A DNA stretch of 64,000 nt from Phaeosaccion multiseriatum (GCA_965112735.1 OZ218963.1:434001-498000); one strand, 5' to 3'. Shown: positions 34,474 to 47,140, numbered from the stretch's first letter. Translations and numbers: made by a program. Notes: generated by a model not told the origin, from the sequence alone.

Positions 34474-37184
34474 TCTTGCCGTTGCTGCGTCTCCGGTTCG
34501 CGTACTCTGCGAATCTCTTGGCGGAGCAGTGGGCCACACCTTGCCAACCCCGCTCGCCCTCCTTTGCTTCTGTATCACCAACTGGTGCTGCTCGATTGTT
34601 GCCTTGATGAGCTCCTGTACCAACTGATCCACCTCCGAGCTCGAAGCCCCCGTCTCCTTACTCCTCCCTCCTCCTCCTCCTCCTCCTCCTCCTCCTCCTC
34701 CTCCTCCTCCTCCTCTTCCTCCTCCTCGACTCTTGCCCGCCTCTCCCTCCTCCTTCTGCTCTGCCCCTCCCTCCTCTTCTTTCTCCTCCTCCCTCCGGAG
34801 AGTCTGCACGGCCCCCTCCAGCACTCCCACGGCATGAAGGAGCCGCTGCCACTCGAAAGCGTCCCTCCTCGCCGCCCCCGGATCACCAACTACCGAAGAG
34901 GAGGAGGAGGAGGAGGAGGAGGAGGAGGAGGAGGAGGAGGAGGAGGAGGAGGAGGCTGCGATAGGACGGCGGCTCAGCCAATCATCCACACAGATCATGA
35001 CCAGCAGCTGCAGCCGTTTCACATCCTGCGCAAGTGCCGTTTCAGCTTCCCGTTCAGCCTCAGCCCACTCAGCCCTGCCCGCTTGGCCTTCGTCCCCCGC
35101 CTCGTCCTCCTCGTCCTCCTCGTCCTCCTCGTCTTCTTCCTCCTCCTCCTCCTCCTCTTTCGGGCGCCGCTGCTGCTGCTGCTGCCGCGCGTCAACACAC
35201 CGAATGAAGGAAGCAGACGCGGCGGGGAAAGAGCGGGCCCAGGCGGGCGACACGGGCTCGTCCCTGCGCGAGGGGACAGCATTGCGTAGCGAGTCCATGA
35301 ATCGCTTTCGCGCCTGCGCTGCTTGGCCCAGCGGCTCCAGGCACACCTCCCCTCCCTCTCTTTCCTCTCCTCCCTCCGCCGTCCATACCTCCTCCCCTCC
35401 CTTGCTCTTTGTCCTCGTTGTCCTCCCCCTTCTCTGCTCTCCCCACCCCTCTTCTCCTCCGCCTCCTTCTCGACCACTGCTTCCCCCCACGTAGCCGCCG
35501 TTACGGTGGTGAAGGGCCTCACCACCACTGAGGCTTAGATCCCCCCCTTCTCCTCCTTTTCGCTCTCTCCACAAGGAATTGAGCCTTCTCCTGGCCCTCT
35601 GGAGGTCCGCCAACCGCTGAGCCGTTGCTCCCTCTGCAGCCTCTAGCGCCGCCCCCTCCTTCTCTCTCCGCTTCCTCCTCCTCGTCATCCTACCCTCTCC
35701 TTCTTGTGACTCGTCGCCTCGATCGGCTCGCCCCGCCCCTCCATCTGATCGCTGCCGCTGCCCACCAGGGCCTCCCTCAAGCCCCCTCCCCTGCCCTTCT
35801 TGCGCACCCCCTCGTCCACCTCTCCGTCCCTCATGAGCATGGAAAGCATGGGAAGAGGAAGGCTCATAACCATATACCTCGCCTTCTCCCGCTGGCCCTT
35901 CCTGCCCACTCTTCCCCACCCCGTTCCTCGCAGCACCCCCTCGGGACGTCTCCTCCTCTTCCTCGTATCTAGGAGCTGGTCGGCCGCCTTCGGAGTGTGT
36001 GGACCTTGGCCTCTCTCCTATCCTTGCGTCTCCTCGCCCTCTCCCGGCGCCAGGGGGCTGCCTTAGCTCTCCCCTGTGTCGCTGCGGTTGCTTCGGCTGT
36101 TGCCGCTGCCCGACCGCAAGAGAGGAGCGTCCTGCCGCTGCTGCCGTGGCCGCCGCCGCTCGAGCTGCTGCCGGCATCCTTCGCGCAGCAGCACTGCCCA
36201 ACACGCTATTCGTCCGCCAGGGCTTCTCCTCCGAGCCCTTACTCCTACTCCTGCTGCTGCCACTACTACTCGCGCTGCTACTCGCTGTGACAGGGGTGGG
36301 GGCGGTACTCCTGGTGCTCCGGCCACCACTACGCCCACCACTACGCCCACCCCCACCCCTGTCACAGCGCTGACCGCCCCTGTCCTCAGCGGGATGGGTA
36401 GAGAACTTGATCTCTCTGGCAGATCGCAGGACTTCTTCTAAGGAGGCCTCGGCAGAGTCAAGAGAACCAGCCACAGTACCGGAGGAGACAGACGCAGAAG
36501 AAGAGGGATGATGGGTGTATTTGTTGCCCTCCTTCCCTCCTCTTCCTCCAGCTCCCTTGCTGCCCCTCTCCTCCTGCTCATCACCAACATCCCGCCTCTC
36601 CCCTGTTGCTGTTCCTGTTGCTGATGATGAGTCCGTCACTCTAGCTCTACTGCTGGCCCAGCTTCCGTCTCCCTTTGCCTTTCCGTCCATCTCTGCACCA
36701 CTCCTTTCCCACACCTTCCCCCCTTGCTCCATCTCGGCCCTCCTCTCCCTCTCTCTGTCCTCTTCCTCCTCTCTCTCTCGCCGCATCCTGGCCGCCGCAT
36801 CCTGTTTCATCCATTGTTGCGCCATCAAGCTGTTTTCAAATGCCCTCTTCAGCCTGTCTCGATGGGCTTCCATATCCACGGCGTCCCTCCTCATTCCCAG
36901 CACCACCTCCTCCCATGTGCGCAGCAGACTGTCTACGCCCATTGCGGAATCTTCCTAGAGAAAGGGGGAGATGTGGAGAGAGGGAGAGGGGCACACGAAA
37001 AGGGGGGGGGAAGGAGAGACATATCATAAAGAGGGGGAGAGAGAACAATAATAATAACAATACAGAGCGAGAGAGTTAAAGGGAAGAATGGTGAATTCGA
37101 GCCTCGTACCGGCAAGCTGAGCCAGCACAATTGTGCTCCACCCCCCCACTGTGGGAAACCAGAGCACTCTTTCCCCTTTTCCAA
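34123..37184 (-). CDS. Large low-complexity coiled-coil protein, unrecognised
   Basis: An uninterrupted minus-strand reading frame runs from 36954 to a stop at 34123. A short first exon (37184–37110) ending at a GTACGAG donor and an acceptor CTAG just before 36954 join in phase, giving about 968 aa; without it, translation could start at 36942. The N-terminus (GVDSLLRTWEEVV, then AHRDRLKRAFENSLMAQQWM) is helical and continues into a charged Arg/Glu coiled coil. The rest is rich in Gly, Arg, Ser, Glu and Ala, with poly-Glu/Asp, a 20-residue Ser run and a Gly run from trinucleotide repeats. Two more ordered helices occur near the middle (EAAEGATAQRLADLQRARRR) and end (LLSVEKRALEGLLAPLLREL). No known domain, signal peptide or membrane segment was seen. 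Length alone makes a spurious frame unlikely. Confidence 0.6.
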
Positions 37185-37625
37185 GTGTACTCTTCTCTTG
37201 GCAACACGAGAAAAACAAAAACCGGGCCCTGACGAAAACCTCGCCTTCTTCCTGTCCGTCTGTCTCCACCGTACCTGCTCTCAGCCTCCGAAGGCAAGAA
37301 AAATGGGGAGAAAAGGAAGGCGGCGAATCAAGGCGGCCCAGATTTCCAATTGACATACGTGAACCCCTTTTTTGATAATGTCCTTTGTTTGGGCAAGTTT
37401 CCATTTGGACGCGGTCCCTGGAGGGGGTTCCCATCCCTCGGAGACGACCAGCGTGTCCAGACAGTACCGCCTTCCCTACGCGAGACACGGGCTGAGTAAG
37501 AGCAAGTTCGCCCATTTTATTGCCCCCGCTTTTGAAAAAAAGACCTGTGTAAACTAAAGCTAGCGACCACGCGCACACGCACACAGACCAGTTGGCCACA
37601 GCTGAGTATAGCGAAAACCTAACAG

Positions 37626-37826
37626 GCAAGTCAACAAAGGCAAGAGGGGCATCTAACAGGCAAGTCAACAAAGGCAAGAGGGGCATCTAATAGGCAAGTC
37701 AACAAAGGCAAGAGGGGCATCTAATAGGCAAGTAAACAAAGGCAAGAGGGGCATCTAATAGGCAAGTCAACAAAGGCAAGAGGGGCATCTAATAGGCAAG
37801 TCAACAAAGGCAAGGGGGGCATCAGC
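37626..37826 (+). repeat. 34-bp tandem repeat, six copies
   Basis: Units begin at 37626, 37660, 37694, 37728, 37762 and 37796 (GCAAGTCAACAAAGGCAAGA…) with one or two substitutions each. The units abut with no spacers, so this is a minisatellite rather than a CRISPR-like array. Confidence 0.95.
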
Positions 37827-37942
37827 TCCACCCCCCTGAGCGAGCGCTCTTCATAGACTGGTGTCTGGTGACCCCAACAAGGGCCACAGAGATGCGGGCA
37901 CGAAGCCAGCCGGTTCATGGTGCTGAGGGGGTGACGATGCCA

Positions 37943-38010
37943 GCCGGTCATGCCGGTCATGCCGGTCATGCCGGTAATGCCGGTAATGCCGGTCATGCCG
38001 GTCATGCCGG
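37943..38010 (+). repeat. 9-bp tandem repeat GCCGGTCAT
   Basis: About eight in-register nonamers (GCCGGTCAT or GCCGGTAAT). The period is a multiple of three, so frames stay open through it on both strands. Confidence 0.9.
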
Positions 38011-38482
38011 TGGTGGTGCTGAGGTCACTGAGGGGTTGGTCCGCAGGGCCGCGTTGTCGGTGGAAGTGGTGGATCAGTTCGCGAATGAAGTAGTTGGCGT
38101 GGTCGCCCATGGCCCCGTTGGTCGCAAAGATCAAGGGGGTGAAGGAGGCACGTATAGCCAGGCAAGCAGGCTCATTCGTTCATACTTGGCTGTCTTGGCT
38201 CGCTCGGCGGCTCAGGTTGGCCCTATGGTAGCTGGAAGAGTCGGTGTCGGGGATAAAAGGGAAGTACCTCTGATTGGGGGGGGGTGAAGGACCCACTTTT
38301 CGTTTTGAACGAGCCTCTGGCCCGGCATCTCAGAAGATATCGAGTGTGAAGGAGGGAGAGCGGGGCCAGCTGGAGAGCGGAAGGGCAAGGAGTGTAGGAG
38401 CAGTGGGGAGAGGAAAAGGAGTAGCGAAGGAGGTGGATGTCCTAGCCGCGAATTCTCCTGTTGCTTGTGACGAGCGGGAACA

Positions 38483-41400
38483 ATGCTTCTCCTGCTCCTC
38501 CTGCTTCTGCTGCTGCTTCTGCCATCAGCTGCTGCGAGGGCTCTGGGTGTGGACGGCGGAGACAGGTCTGTACTGGATGGGGTGAGAACAGCGGGGCGTG
38601 CTTGTCGCTGGCTTGGGGTTGATTCACGTCTTGACGCTCTTCGCCTTTCTCATTTTCGCGCCCCGCCTTCCCGCCTTGCGTCGGAGCAGGGCAGAGCTCT
38701 TGACCAAGTTCATTCACTCCGAGGACTTCTACGAGGAGCAGCACCATCGCCATGCCGTGACATTTCTCGTCGTGGGCGAAAGCCCTACGCAGCTCCCGGT
38801 AAGGCGCAGTTTGTTGCTCGGCCTCTCTCCGAGCCTCCAAGGCCTGCCGCGCACTCCAATAGGACGTCGCTAATGTGTGAGCACACACTCATCTCTCCTT
38901 TGATCGTCACTTACACAGACCTAGACGTGGTCCTGCTGGACGGGCGGGGAGAGGCGCAGCTCAGGCTGGAGCAAGGGATCGACTTTCGTGGAGGGAGCGG
39001 AAACCTATCCCCTGTCAACGGTGGTATGTGGACCCTGCGGCCGTCCGAGCAGGCCTTCAGGGACTTCCATCGCGCCCTCACCTCGGGCTTCGATCTACAG
39101 CGCGGCTGGTTGGACTTGGGCCCCATGCCCAAGTGGGACCCAACCGTGTTCATGCGCGGGCCTCGCTCGGCCCTGCCCGCGGAGATGCGACCCTTTGCAG
39201 ACGCACGGGATGGGGACACACTTCCCTGGGTCAGTTGGGGCGCCTGCTCCGACCAGGGCTTACTCTACGCCCTCTTCGCGACGGGACTCGGAAACCGCAC
39301 CGCCTCCATCGACCATCCGCACTCCCAGAGCCGCCAAGGCTTCATACACTTCGTGGGCACGCTCAAGCCCTGGGCCTTCTCGGCGGAGTGGTGGCTCGCG
39401 CTTAGGGACAAGCACTTCCGTGTGGCGCAGATGGAGAAGTGGTAAGTGAGAGAGGCGGAGCAAAAGGGACGGATGGATGGACTGACTGACTGGCTGACTG
39501 GCTGACTGGCTGATTGACTGACTGACACACGCACGCACACACGCTTCTGCGCGGATGCTTCCTTACCTCCTTGCGACAGGTACGAGAGCTTCGCCTCCCT
39601 TCTCCAGGCGTCGCCAGCCCTCCTCGAGCACCCGCACTTCGCCACTCTTCGGCAGACCCTGCACATCCCCCTCCCAGCTCTACGCCCCTCGAGAGGGGAG
39701 CCGCTCTCCCTCGAGGCACCGCCGTTCCCCTCCCTCGCGGACACGAAGGCACCCTGCTTCGGCCTAGGAAAGGTGGTCTACGCCTGCCTACCTGCCTTCT
39801 TCATGCTGGCCCCGCAGAAGTCCGGCACCTCGGACGTGTACAACCGTCTGGTGCGCCATCCTCTCATCGTGGATACAAAGGTCAAGGAGCCGCACTTCTG
39901 GGCGACCAGTGCGCATCGCTCCGGAGGCAAGGGCAGCGATGATGACCACAGCGGCAACTCGGAAACGATCGGGGGAGGTGCCGCTGGTAAGTACCTCGAC
40001 AACTTCAGTCCCCTGGTGGAGCAGCTCAACAAAGAGAGGGCCCGGGACGAGCGGCTCCGAAACGAGATGCGCGCCATGCAGCAACTGCACCACAGCGAGC
40101 CCAGCGTGGTGAGCCAGGTCAGTGAGCCCAGCGAGTCTGGCGACCCCAGTCAGGTCAGCCAGCGGAGCAGGAACGTTCAGATGACGGAGGTGGGAGAGGG
40201 CGAGCAGGATTTTCCTCCCGTGGGCTTCTCACCCCTCATCTCCGGTGACGGCTCCGCCACGACGCTGTACCTGCAGCGGCCCCTGCACCGCCCACGCAGT
40301 TCCACCTCCTTCTCTACGCCGGCTCTCGTGGCTTCCACTCTCCCAGACGCCAAGTTTGTGGCTATCCTCAGGAACCCTGTGGCGCGGCTGCTCTCCGAGT
40401 ACCACTTCTTCTTCGTGAGTACAAGTAGGAGAGCGCCATAGTCAAGAGCCGCCTGGCAGCTTTTCTCTCTACTCCCCATACCTCCCTGCCTCCCACCACC
40501 GCAAATGCCACACCCCCCCACCAGCCTACCCCTCTCTTTGCTTTGCTGTGCTGTGCTTTGCTGTGCTGTGCTTTGCTGTGCTTTGTTTTGCTTTGTTTTG
40601 CTTTGCTTTGCTTTGCTCTGCTTTGCTGTGCTTTGCTGTGTTTTGCTCTGGTTTGCTTTGCTTTACTTTACTTTCTTTGCTTTGCTTTGCTCTGCTTTGC
40701 TTTGCTTTGCTTTGCTTTGCTTTGCTTTGCTTTGCTTTGCTTTGCTCTGCTTTGCTGTGCTTTGCTGTGTTTTGCTTTGCTTTGCTGTGCTTTGCTTCGC
40801 TTTGATTTGCTTTACTTTCCTTTGCTTTGCTTTGCTCTGCTTTGCTTCGCTTTACTTTCCTTTGCTTTGCTTTGCTCTGCTTTGCTTCGCTTCGCTTTGC
40901 TTCGCTTTGCTTTGCTCTGCTTTGCTTTGCTTTGCTGTGCTGTGCTGTGCTGTGCTTTGCTTTGCTCTGCTCTGCTTTGCTTCGCTTCCCGTTGCTTTAC
41001 CCTCAACAGATTGCTGAGCCCTATCGCTGGGATGCGGAAGACCCCAAGGAAGCCATCAAAGGTAAGTCGGGCCTCGAGACTCAGAGGGCGAGAAAAGGGA
41101 TAAAAAAGAATGCCACTCTCAGCAGCAGCAACTCCCTAGAGAGCTTTGCTCACGCTCCACCCCCCTCCCCTCCCCTCCCCTCCCCACCCCACCCCCCGGC
41201 GGCGCACAGGCGCAGCGAGGATGTGTTACGACCCAGTCTCTCGCCAGCTAATGAACAAGGTCAACCTCGGCCAGAAGCCCACTCCGGAGTTGTTCGATGC
41301 CCTTGTAGACCTCAAGGTATGAAGCTGATAGACAGGCAGTGAGTGTCTCGCCAAGGGGGGGTGGGGAGTCAGTTTCATGTTCATGGTCGGCCCGAAAGCA

Positions 41401-42294
41401 GTGGCACACGAGTGGGCTTATTCGCTAAAGCCAGTCTGCCCTGCCCCCCGGGGGGGGGGGGGTCAGACAGCAAAGCGCACTCACCCGGACTGTCCCTACG
41501 GAACGGAAGTCGAATCAGAGCTGCTGATCCATATGCCTCCCAATGCCCCCCCCCGCCTCCAGGTGGGGCAGTGGAAGGAGTGTGTGGACGTGTGGGGCGA
41601 GGAGGAGTGCGCGTTCCTGGATGAGTTCTCTGCGGACCCTGGCACCGTGTGCCCTCACCTCGTTCTCGCGCTGGGCATGTACAGCGTGTTCGTGCAGCGA
41701 TGGCTAGAGGTACGTAAGTACGTAAGTAAGTAAGTACGCAAGTAAGTACGCAAGTAAGTGCGTGTGTGCGTGTGCATACAAGTGTGTGTCTACAAGTGTC
41801 TGTGAGGACGTGTGTCGGTGTGAGGCTGTATGAGTGTCGATAGCACATCACACAGAGAGATAGATGCACGCACGGATCGGGAGGGGGGGGGGCGGGCATT
41901 ATCCATTCGAAGGAGGGGTGTTCGTACTGTGGATGGAGAAGTTAATGATTGACTTTCTTACACACCTTGTCGCTCGCACCAGGCAGTTCCACGGGAGAAG
42001 ATTCTTTTCCTGCGCGCAGAGGCGTTTCTGGGGCAGGAGAGCTTACGCGGTAGCCTGGCGGAGGTGTTTGGCTTCCTGGAGCTGCCCCAGCCAACCACCT
42101 CTCAGTGGGGCGACATCCTTGGCGAAGGCATGGGCAGCGAAGCCAAGAGGGCCCACCGCTACGACTACCACGATATTATGGGGGTGGAGCCACAAATGCT
42201 GGAGGCCACTCGCCTCAAGCTACAGGAGCTCTACGGGCCCTTCAACGAGCGGCTGGACGCCCTCGTCGGGGAGGACTTCTCCGATGAGTGGTAG
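38483..42294 (+). CDS. Glycosyltransferase–sulfotransferase fusion protein
   Basis: The sequence starts with a Leu-run signal segment ([10 protein letters not shown]…PSAAARA). The first about 400 bp has two frames with good protein features (FIHSEDFYEEQHHRHAVTFL, then LIVTYTDLDVVLLDG) and its splicing is unresolved. From about 38834 to 39441 one exon encodes a DxD-type sugar-transferase part: TDLDVVLL, VNGGMWTLRPS, DQGLLYALFATGLG and FIHFVGTLKPW, the pattern of GT8-like enzymes. Exons 39580–40414, 41010–41061, 41210–41316, 41563–41709 and 41983–42294 are in phase and encode a PAPS sulfotransferase: LAPQKSGTSDVYNRLVRHP (5'-phosphosulfate loop), FVAILRNPVARLLSEYHFFF (3'-phosphate site), KILFLRAEAF and a C-terminal LYGPFNERLDALVGEDF. 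It probably glycosylates and sulfates a secreted polysaccharide in the Golgi. Two adjacent genes remain possible, but no stop separates the halves. Confidence 0.7.
40543..40990 (+). repeat. (CTTTG)n pentanucleotide tract
   Basis: About 450 bp of TTTGC/TGTGC/TCTGC pentamers within the sulfotransferase intron (40415–41009), ending shortly before the acceptor. Confidence 0.95.
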
Positions 42295-43363
42295 GGCTCC
42301 CGCTCACTCACTCTACATACGACAACGCCGGCCCGGAGTCCAAGCCATGCTCGTGTAAGCAGGGGAGGGAGGAGGAGGAGGAGGAGGAGGAGGAGGAGAG
42401 ATGCCGCGAGCAGGCACCAATGGATGGACGGATCGATCCCGTCAGAGTCCGATACTAGAGAGAGCGACTGACTGGGAAGGCAGCGGAAGTACCGGTGCGC
42501 TTGTAGGTGTCAGGGATGGAGACGGGGACTGAGACGGCGCCCCGTTCGTGGCTGCGAAGTGCCCGCACGAGTCAGGGCAAGCCTTTGAGATGAGTGCTCA
42601 GTGTGCGGGGATAGTGAGAGGAGTGCCTCAGTACGCACTGCATCTGTTGTAACCCAACATCGCCATACACATGTACCATATGACATCCCACAGCAGCGGG
42701 TAGTCATGGAAAAGACATGGTGTCTTTGTCCTCCTTTCCGTGTCCAAAGTCCAAAGCCCGCAGGCCTCAACCGCTCCTCTTCCCCCCTCTCGTCTTGTCG
42801 CAGTCAATGCGAGGCATTTTTGTTCCTGGTTTCAGTATGACTGCTGCTGTACTGCTGCTGCCACACCCACCCGTTCCCTCAACAACTTCGGGAATCCACT
42901 GCTGTCGTGGACTGCGAGGAGCGACGGCCAATCCTCAGCGCATCTGCTCGGCTATCACCTCGAGCATCGTCTCCGCGTGAGCGCCCCCGCCCCGCCCCTC
43001 TCTTGCGGTGGCACCCCCCTTCGTCCGACGAGACGACTCGCACTCACGCACACACGCACACACGCACACACGCACACACGCACACACGCCGCACACACGC
43101 ACACACACAACGCCATTTCTAGGAGCAATGCCGGGCCCACTGCCCCCTCGTGGTGACACCGCCACGTGTCGCGCGTAGCTACGAAGGCAGCGAAGCCCCT
43201 TGGTGAGGGTTCGAGAAGATAAGAATTTTCGAGAATACATTAATGCCATCTGTGAATTTGAATTTGACTTCGCAATTTGACTCTTTGACCCAATTGAGGA
43301 AGACGCACACAAAACAAAAAATAAGAAACAACAGTAAGCAAAAGCACCAGAACAAGCACAATC
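42295..43363. other. Intergenic region upstream of HSP70
   Basis: Contains a short (GGA)n, a (CACG)n/(CACA)n tract near 43045–43110 and, near its end, the heat-shock element. No credible exon was found. Confidence 0.55.
43210..43235 (+). promoter_or_regulatory. Heat-shock element upstream of HSP70
   Basis: TTCgaGAA (43210–43217) is followed five bases later by GAAttTTCgaGAA (43223–43235), a perfect three-unit inverted nGAAn array. This is the canonical trimeric heat-shock-factor site and lies about 130 bp upstream of the HSP70 start codon, a normal promoter distance. It supports heat induction of the gene. Confidence 0.8.
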
Positions 43364-46300
43364 ATGGCAACAGTGAGCGGAGAGACTGTGGGGATCGATC
43401 TTGGGACAACGTACTCCTGCGTCGGAGGTGAGAAGACGCAGAAGTTGGGCTCTATTTATTTTGTTGCCTGGTTTGGGGGGGGTTGTTGTACACATGCAGC
43501 ATGTGTGTGGAGCCCGCAGACCCGCACTACGTCCTGTTAGGCTTCAGAGGAAGATGTACTCAGAAACTGTCAAGAACTGTCAAGAACTGGAGATGGCGAT
43601 GATGGTTTATTTCTCCCCTTGCTTGCGCTGCTGGGCCAGCGAACAAGTTGAACTAACCCCACCCTTTCCTTGTCCTTCCTTCCCTCTTTCCTCCTACACA
43701 CAGTATGGCAGAATGACCGCGTTGAGATCATCGCCAACGATCAGGGAAACCGAACCACGCCCAGCTATGGTGAGTATGCGAGGGGGGTCCCATAATACAG
43801 AGGAGATATAGAGAGCCTCTCTCTGACGCCGCCTCCACACTGTCTTTCCTCCCCTATATCAAGTGGCCTTCACCGAGACGGAGCGCCTCATTGGCGATGC
43901 TGCCAAGAATCAGGTGGCCATGAACGCGAGCAACACCGTCTTTGACGCCAAGCGCCTCGTCGGGAGGAAATTCTCAGACTCCGCTGTCCAGAGCGACATG
44001 AAGCACTGGCCCTTTACCTGCGTCAGCGGCCCCGCCGACAAGCCCATGGTGAGCGTCGTCTTCAAGGGAGAGAAGAAGCAGTTCGCAGCTGAGGAGATAT
44101 CCGCCATGGTCTTGACCAAGATGAAGGAGGTGGCGGAGGCCTACCTCGGGACGGACGTGACCAACGCGGTCGTCACCGTCCCGGCCTACTTCAACGACAG
44201 TCAGCGCCAGGCTACGAAGGACGCGGGGGCGATTGCAGGACTCAATGTCCTCCGCATCATCAACGAGCCCACCGCCGCCGCCCTGGCCTACGGGCTGGAC
44301 AAGAAGGGGAAGGAGAAGAATGTTCTCATCTTCGACCTTGGAGGAGGAACCTTCGATGTGTCTCTGCTCACCATCGAGGAAGGCATCTTCGAGGTCAAGG
44401 CCACAGGTGCGTGCGAGTCAGTCACGGGGGGGTGGGGGAGGCGGCTCTCTTTCTTCCTACTCCTTCTCCTCCTGCTTCTACTCCTTCCCTTCTCCTTCCC
44501 TTCTTACCCTTCCTCCCCTTCCCTTTCGTATGTTCCTTGCTCCCTCGCCCCCCCCTCCTCCCCCTCCCCTCCTCCTCCTCCTCATCCCCCTCCCCTCCTC
44601 CTCCTCTCCCTCCCCTCCTCCTCCTCTCCCTCCCCTCCTCCTCCTCTCCCTCCCCTCCTCCTCCTCTCCCTCCCCTCCTCCTCCTCCCCCTCCCCTCCTC
44701 CTCCTCCCCCTCCCCTCCTCCTCCTCCCCCTCCCCCTCCCCTCCTCCTCCTCTCCCTCCCCTCCTCCTCCTCTCCCTCCCCTCATCCTCCTCATCCTCCC
44801 TCAGCCGGAGATACTCATCTCGGAGGTGAGGATTTCGACAACCGTCTCGTTGACTACTTCCTCCAAGAGTTCAAGCGCAAATTTCGCAAGGACCTGCGCA
44901 CGAACCAACGCGCCCTTCGACGTCTCCGCACGGCCTGCGAGCGGGCGAAGCGAACCCTTTCCAGCTCGACCCAGGCGCAGATCGAGATCGACTCTCTGTT
45001 CGAGGGCGTGGACTTCAACAGCACCATCACGCGTGCGCGCTTCGAGGACATGAACATGGACTACTTCAAGAGCTGCATGGAGCCTGTTGAGAAGGTTAGT
45101 GGTTGGTTGGTTGGTGGGTTGGTTGAGTGGTTGGTTGATCTGATGTGGCCATACAACACTAAGTGGTCGGGGAGGGAGGGGGCGGCGGAGAGGACGAGGG
45201 GGGGGGGGGCTAGACGGGTCGCTGAGACTGGTAGCGACTTTGTGCTAGCGATCCTTGCAGTTGTACAATAGCAATACCGACTCTCTCACCCCCCTCCCTC
45301 CCCAACCCCCTCCTTCGTTCCTTCGTTCCTTCCTTCCTTCCTTCCTTCCTTCCTTCCTTCCTTCCTTCCTTCCTTCCTTCATTCCTTCCTTCCTTCCTTC
45401 CAGGTCCTCCGGGACGCGAGTCTGAGCAAGTCCAACGTGAACGAGATTGTGCTCGTCGGGGGCTCCACACGCATCCCCAAGGTGCAGTCCCTCCTTCAGG
45501 ACTTCTTCAACGGCAAGGAGCTCTGCAAGGTACGTTTTGGACGTCAATGCAAGTGTTGGAATCAACGAGTGGACGTCGTGCGGGGTCTACTACGGCCACT
45601 CTCAAGTGCTGTGTCAGTCAGTCAAGCGATAGAGGAGGCCTTTTTACTGTCTGTCACTGTCAACACGGCCGATCAGCACGGCCGATGATTGAGTGCATAA
45701 GTGGATGCGAGAGCTGAGTTGTCTGTCGTCTTTTGACTTCCACTTCTAACAGACCATCAACCCGGACGAAGCCGTGGCCTTCGGAGCCACCGTTCAGGCG
45801 GCCATTCTGTCCGGTCAGGCGGCCAAGTCGGAGAAGCTGAGCGACCTCCTGCTGCTCGACGTAACGCCCCTGTCCATGGGACTCGAGACCGCGGGAGGCG
45901 TCATGACCGCCCTCATCAAGAGGAACACCACCGTGCCCGCCAAGAAGACGCAGACCTTCTCCACCTACGCCGACAACCAGCCCGGTGTGCTCATCCAGGT
46001 AATGTGAAGTATCGAAGCACTTGTACTTCAACCTTGAGTTTCACTTCACTCATCACTCAACCTTGAGTTTCACTTCACTCATCACTCACACACTCACGTC
46101 ACTCACACGTAAATACGTGCTCACTCGCGCTCACTCGCTCGCGCAATCACTCTCGCTCTCTCTCTCTCTCTCTGACTCGGACGCAAGCACTCTTGGTTTT
46201 GTTTTGGTTTCGTTGTTTTGCTTCGAGCCCCGTGCAGGCAACCCATGCACTCACACAATCACCCCCCCGCCCACCCACCAAATTATCCTCCCACCCACCA

Positions 46301-46655
46301 CCCAACCCACGCACTCACCCATCCACCCACTGTCCTGACACCAGGTGTTCGAGGGCGAGCGCTCCATGACCCGCGACAATCACATCCTCGGCAAGTTCGA
46401 GTTGGGGGGAATCCCCCCGATGCCCCGAGGAGTGCCGCAGATCGACGTGACGTTTGACATCGACGCCAACGGTATCCTCAATGTGCACGCCGTGGAGAAG
46501 AGCACCGGCAAGGAGAACAAGGTGGGTGGGCAGTTAGGCGGTCGGTTGGTCAGGCAGGCAGGCAGGCAGGCAGGTGGCAAGGTAGGCAGGCAGGCAGGTA
46601 GGCAGGCAGGCAGGTAGGTAGGCAGGCAGGTAGGCAGGCAGGCAGGCAGGCAGGT

Positions 46656-46702
<47 letters not shown>

Positions 46703-47097
46703 TAGGCAGGCATACGGGCAGGCAAGCATTCCTTGAGGTCGGTCAGTCTGTCAGTCGAAGTGGGGTGGGAATGGGCAGTTGGCAGTCAGTCCGTCCGTCC
46801 GTCCGTCCATCCATCCACCAGTCAGGTAGTCGGCCAGTGTACCGGTCGGTGTATCAGTGGGCAGTGCGTCGGGAATGAGGGAGACTACAATTCGCTTACT
46901 GCCTCCCGCCCTCCCCCCCTGGGTCTCCTTGAATGTTATTGTTCTCTCCCCACAGATTACGATCACCAACGACAAAGGGAGACTGTCTGATGACGACATT
47001 CAGCGCATGGTGGAGGAGGCCGAACGTTACAAATCTGAAGATGAGGTCAATCGGCAGGTCCGTAAGACACTCACACGCACACACACACATACACACA

Positions 47098-47140
<43 letters not shown>

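Larger units (their letters stand above)
37185..38482. other. Divergent intergenic region with minisatellites
   Basis: Lies between the minus-strand coiled-coil gene and the plus-strand sulfotransferase fusion gene. It contains a 34-bp tandem repeat (six copies) and a 9-bp tandem repeat. Open frames cross the 9-bp repeat on both strands, including a minus-strand one beginning MIFATNGAMGDHANYF at 38134, but neither shows splice or family support. Promoters of both genes should be here. Confidence 0.5.

Noticed and set aside
37626-37826. Regular 34-bp repeats that superficially look like a CRISPR array
   Set aside because: Units abut with no unique spacers, the genome is eukaryotic, and no cas-like gene is present. 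It is a minisatellite.
37721-38134. Minus-strand frame beginning MIFATNGAMGDHANYF
   Set aside because: Runs through 9-bp and 34-bp repeats, has frames open on both strands, and shows no splice partner.
40505-41103. Long Leu/Cys/Phe/Ala frames resembling a membrane protein
   Set aside because: Translation of the (CTTTG)n intronic tract; open in several frames at once with no start context.
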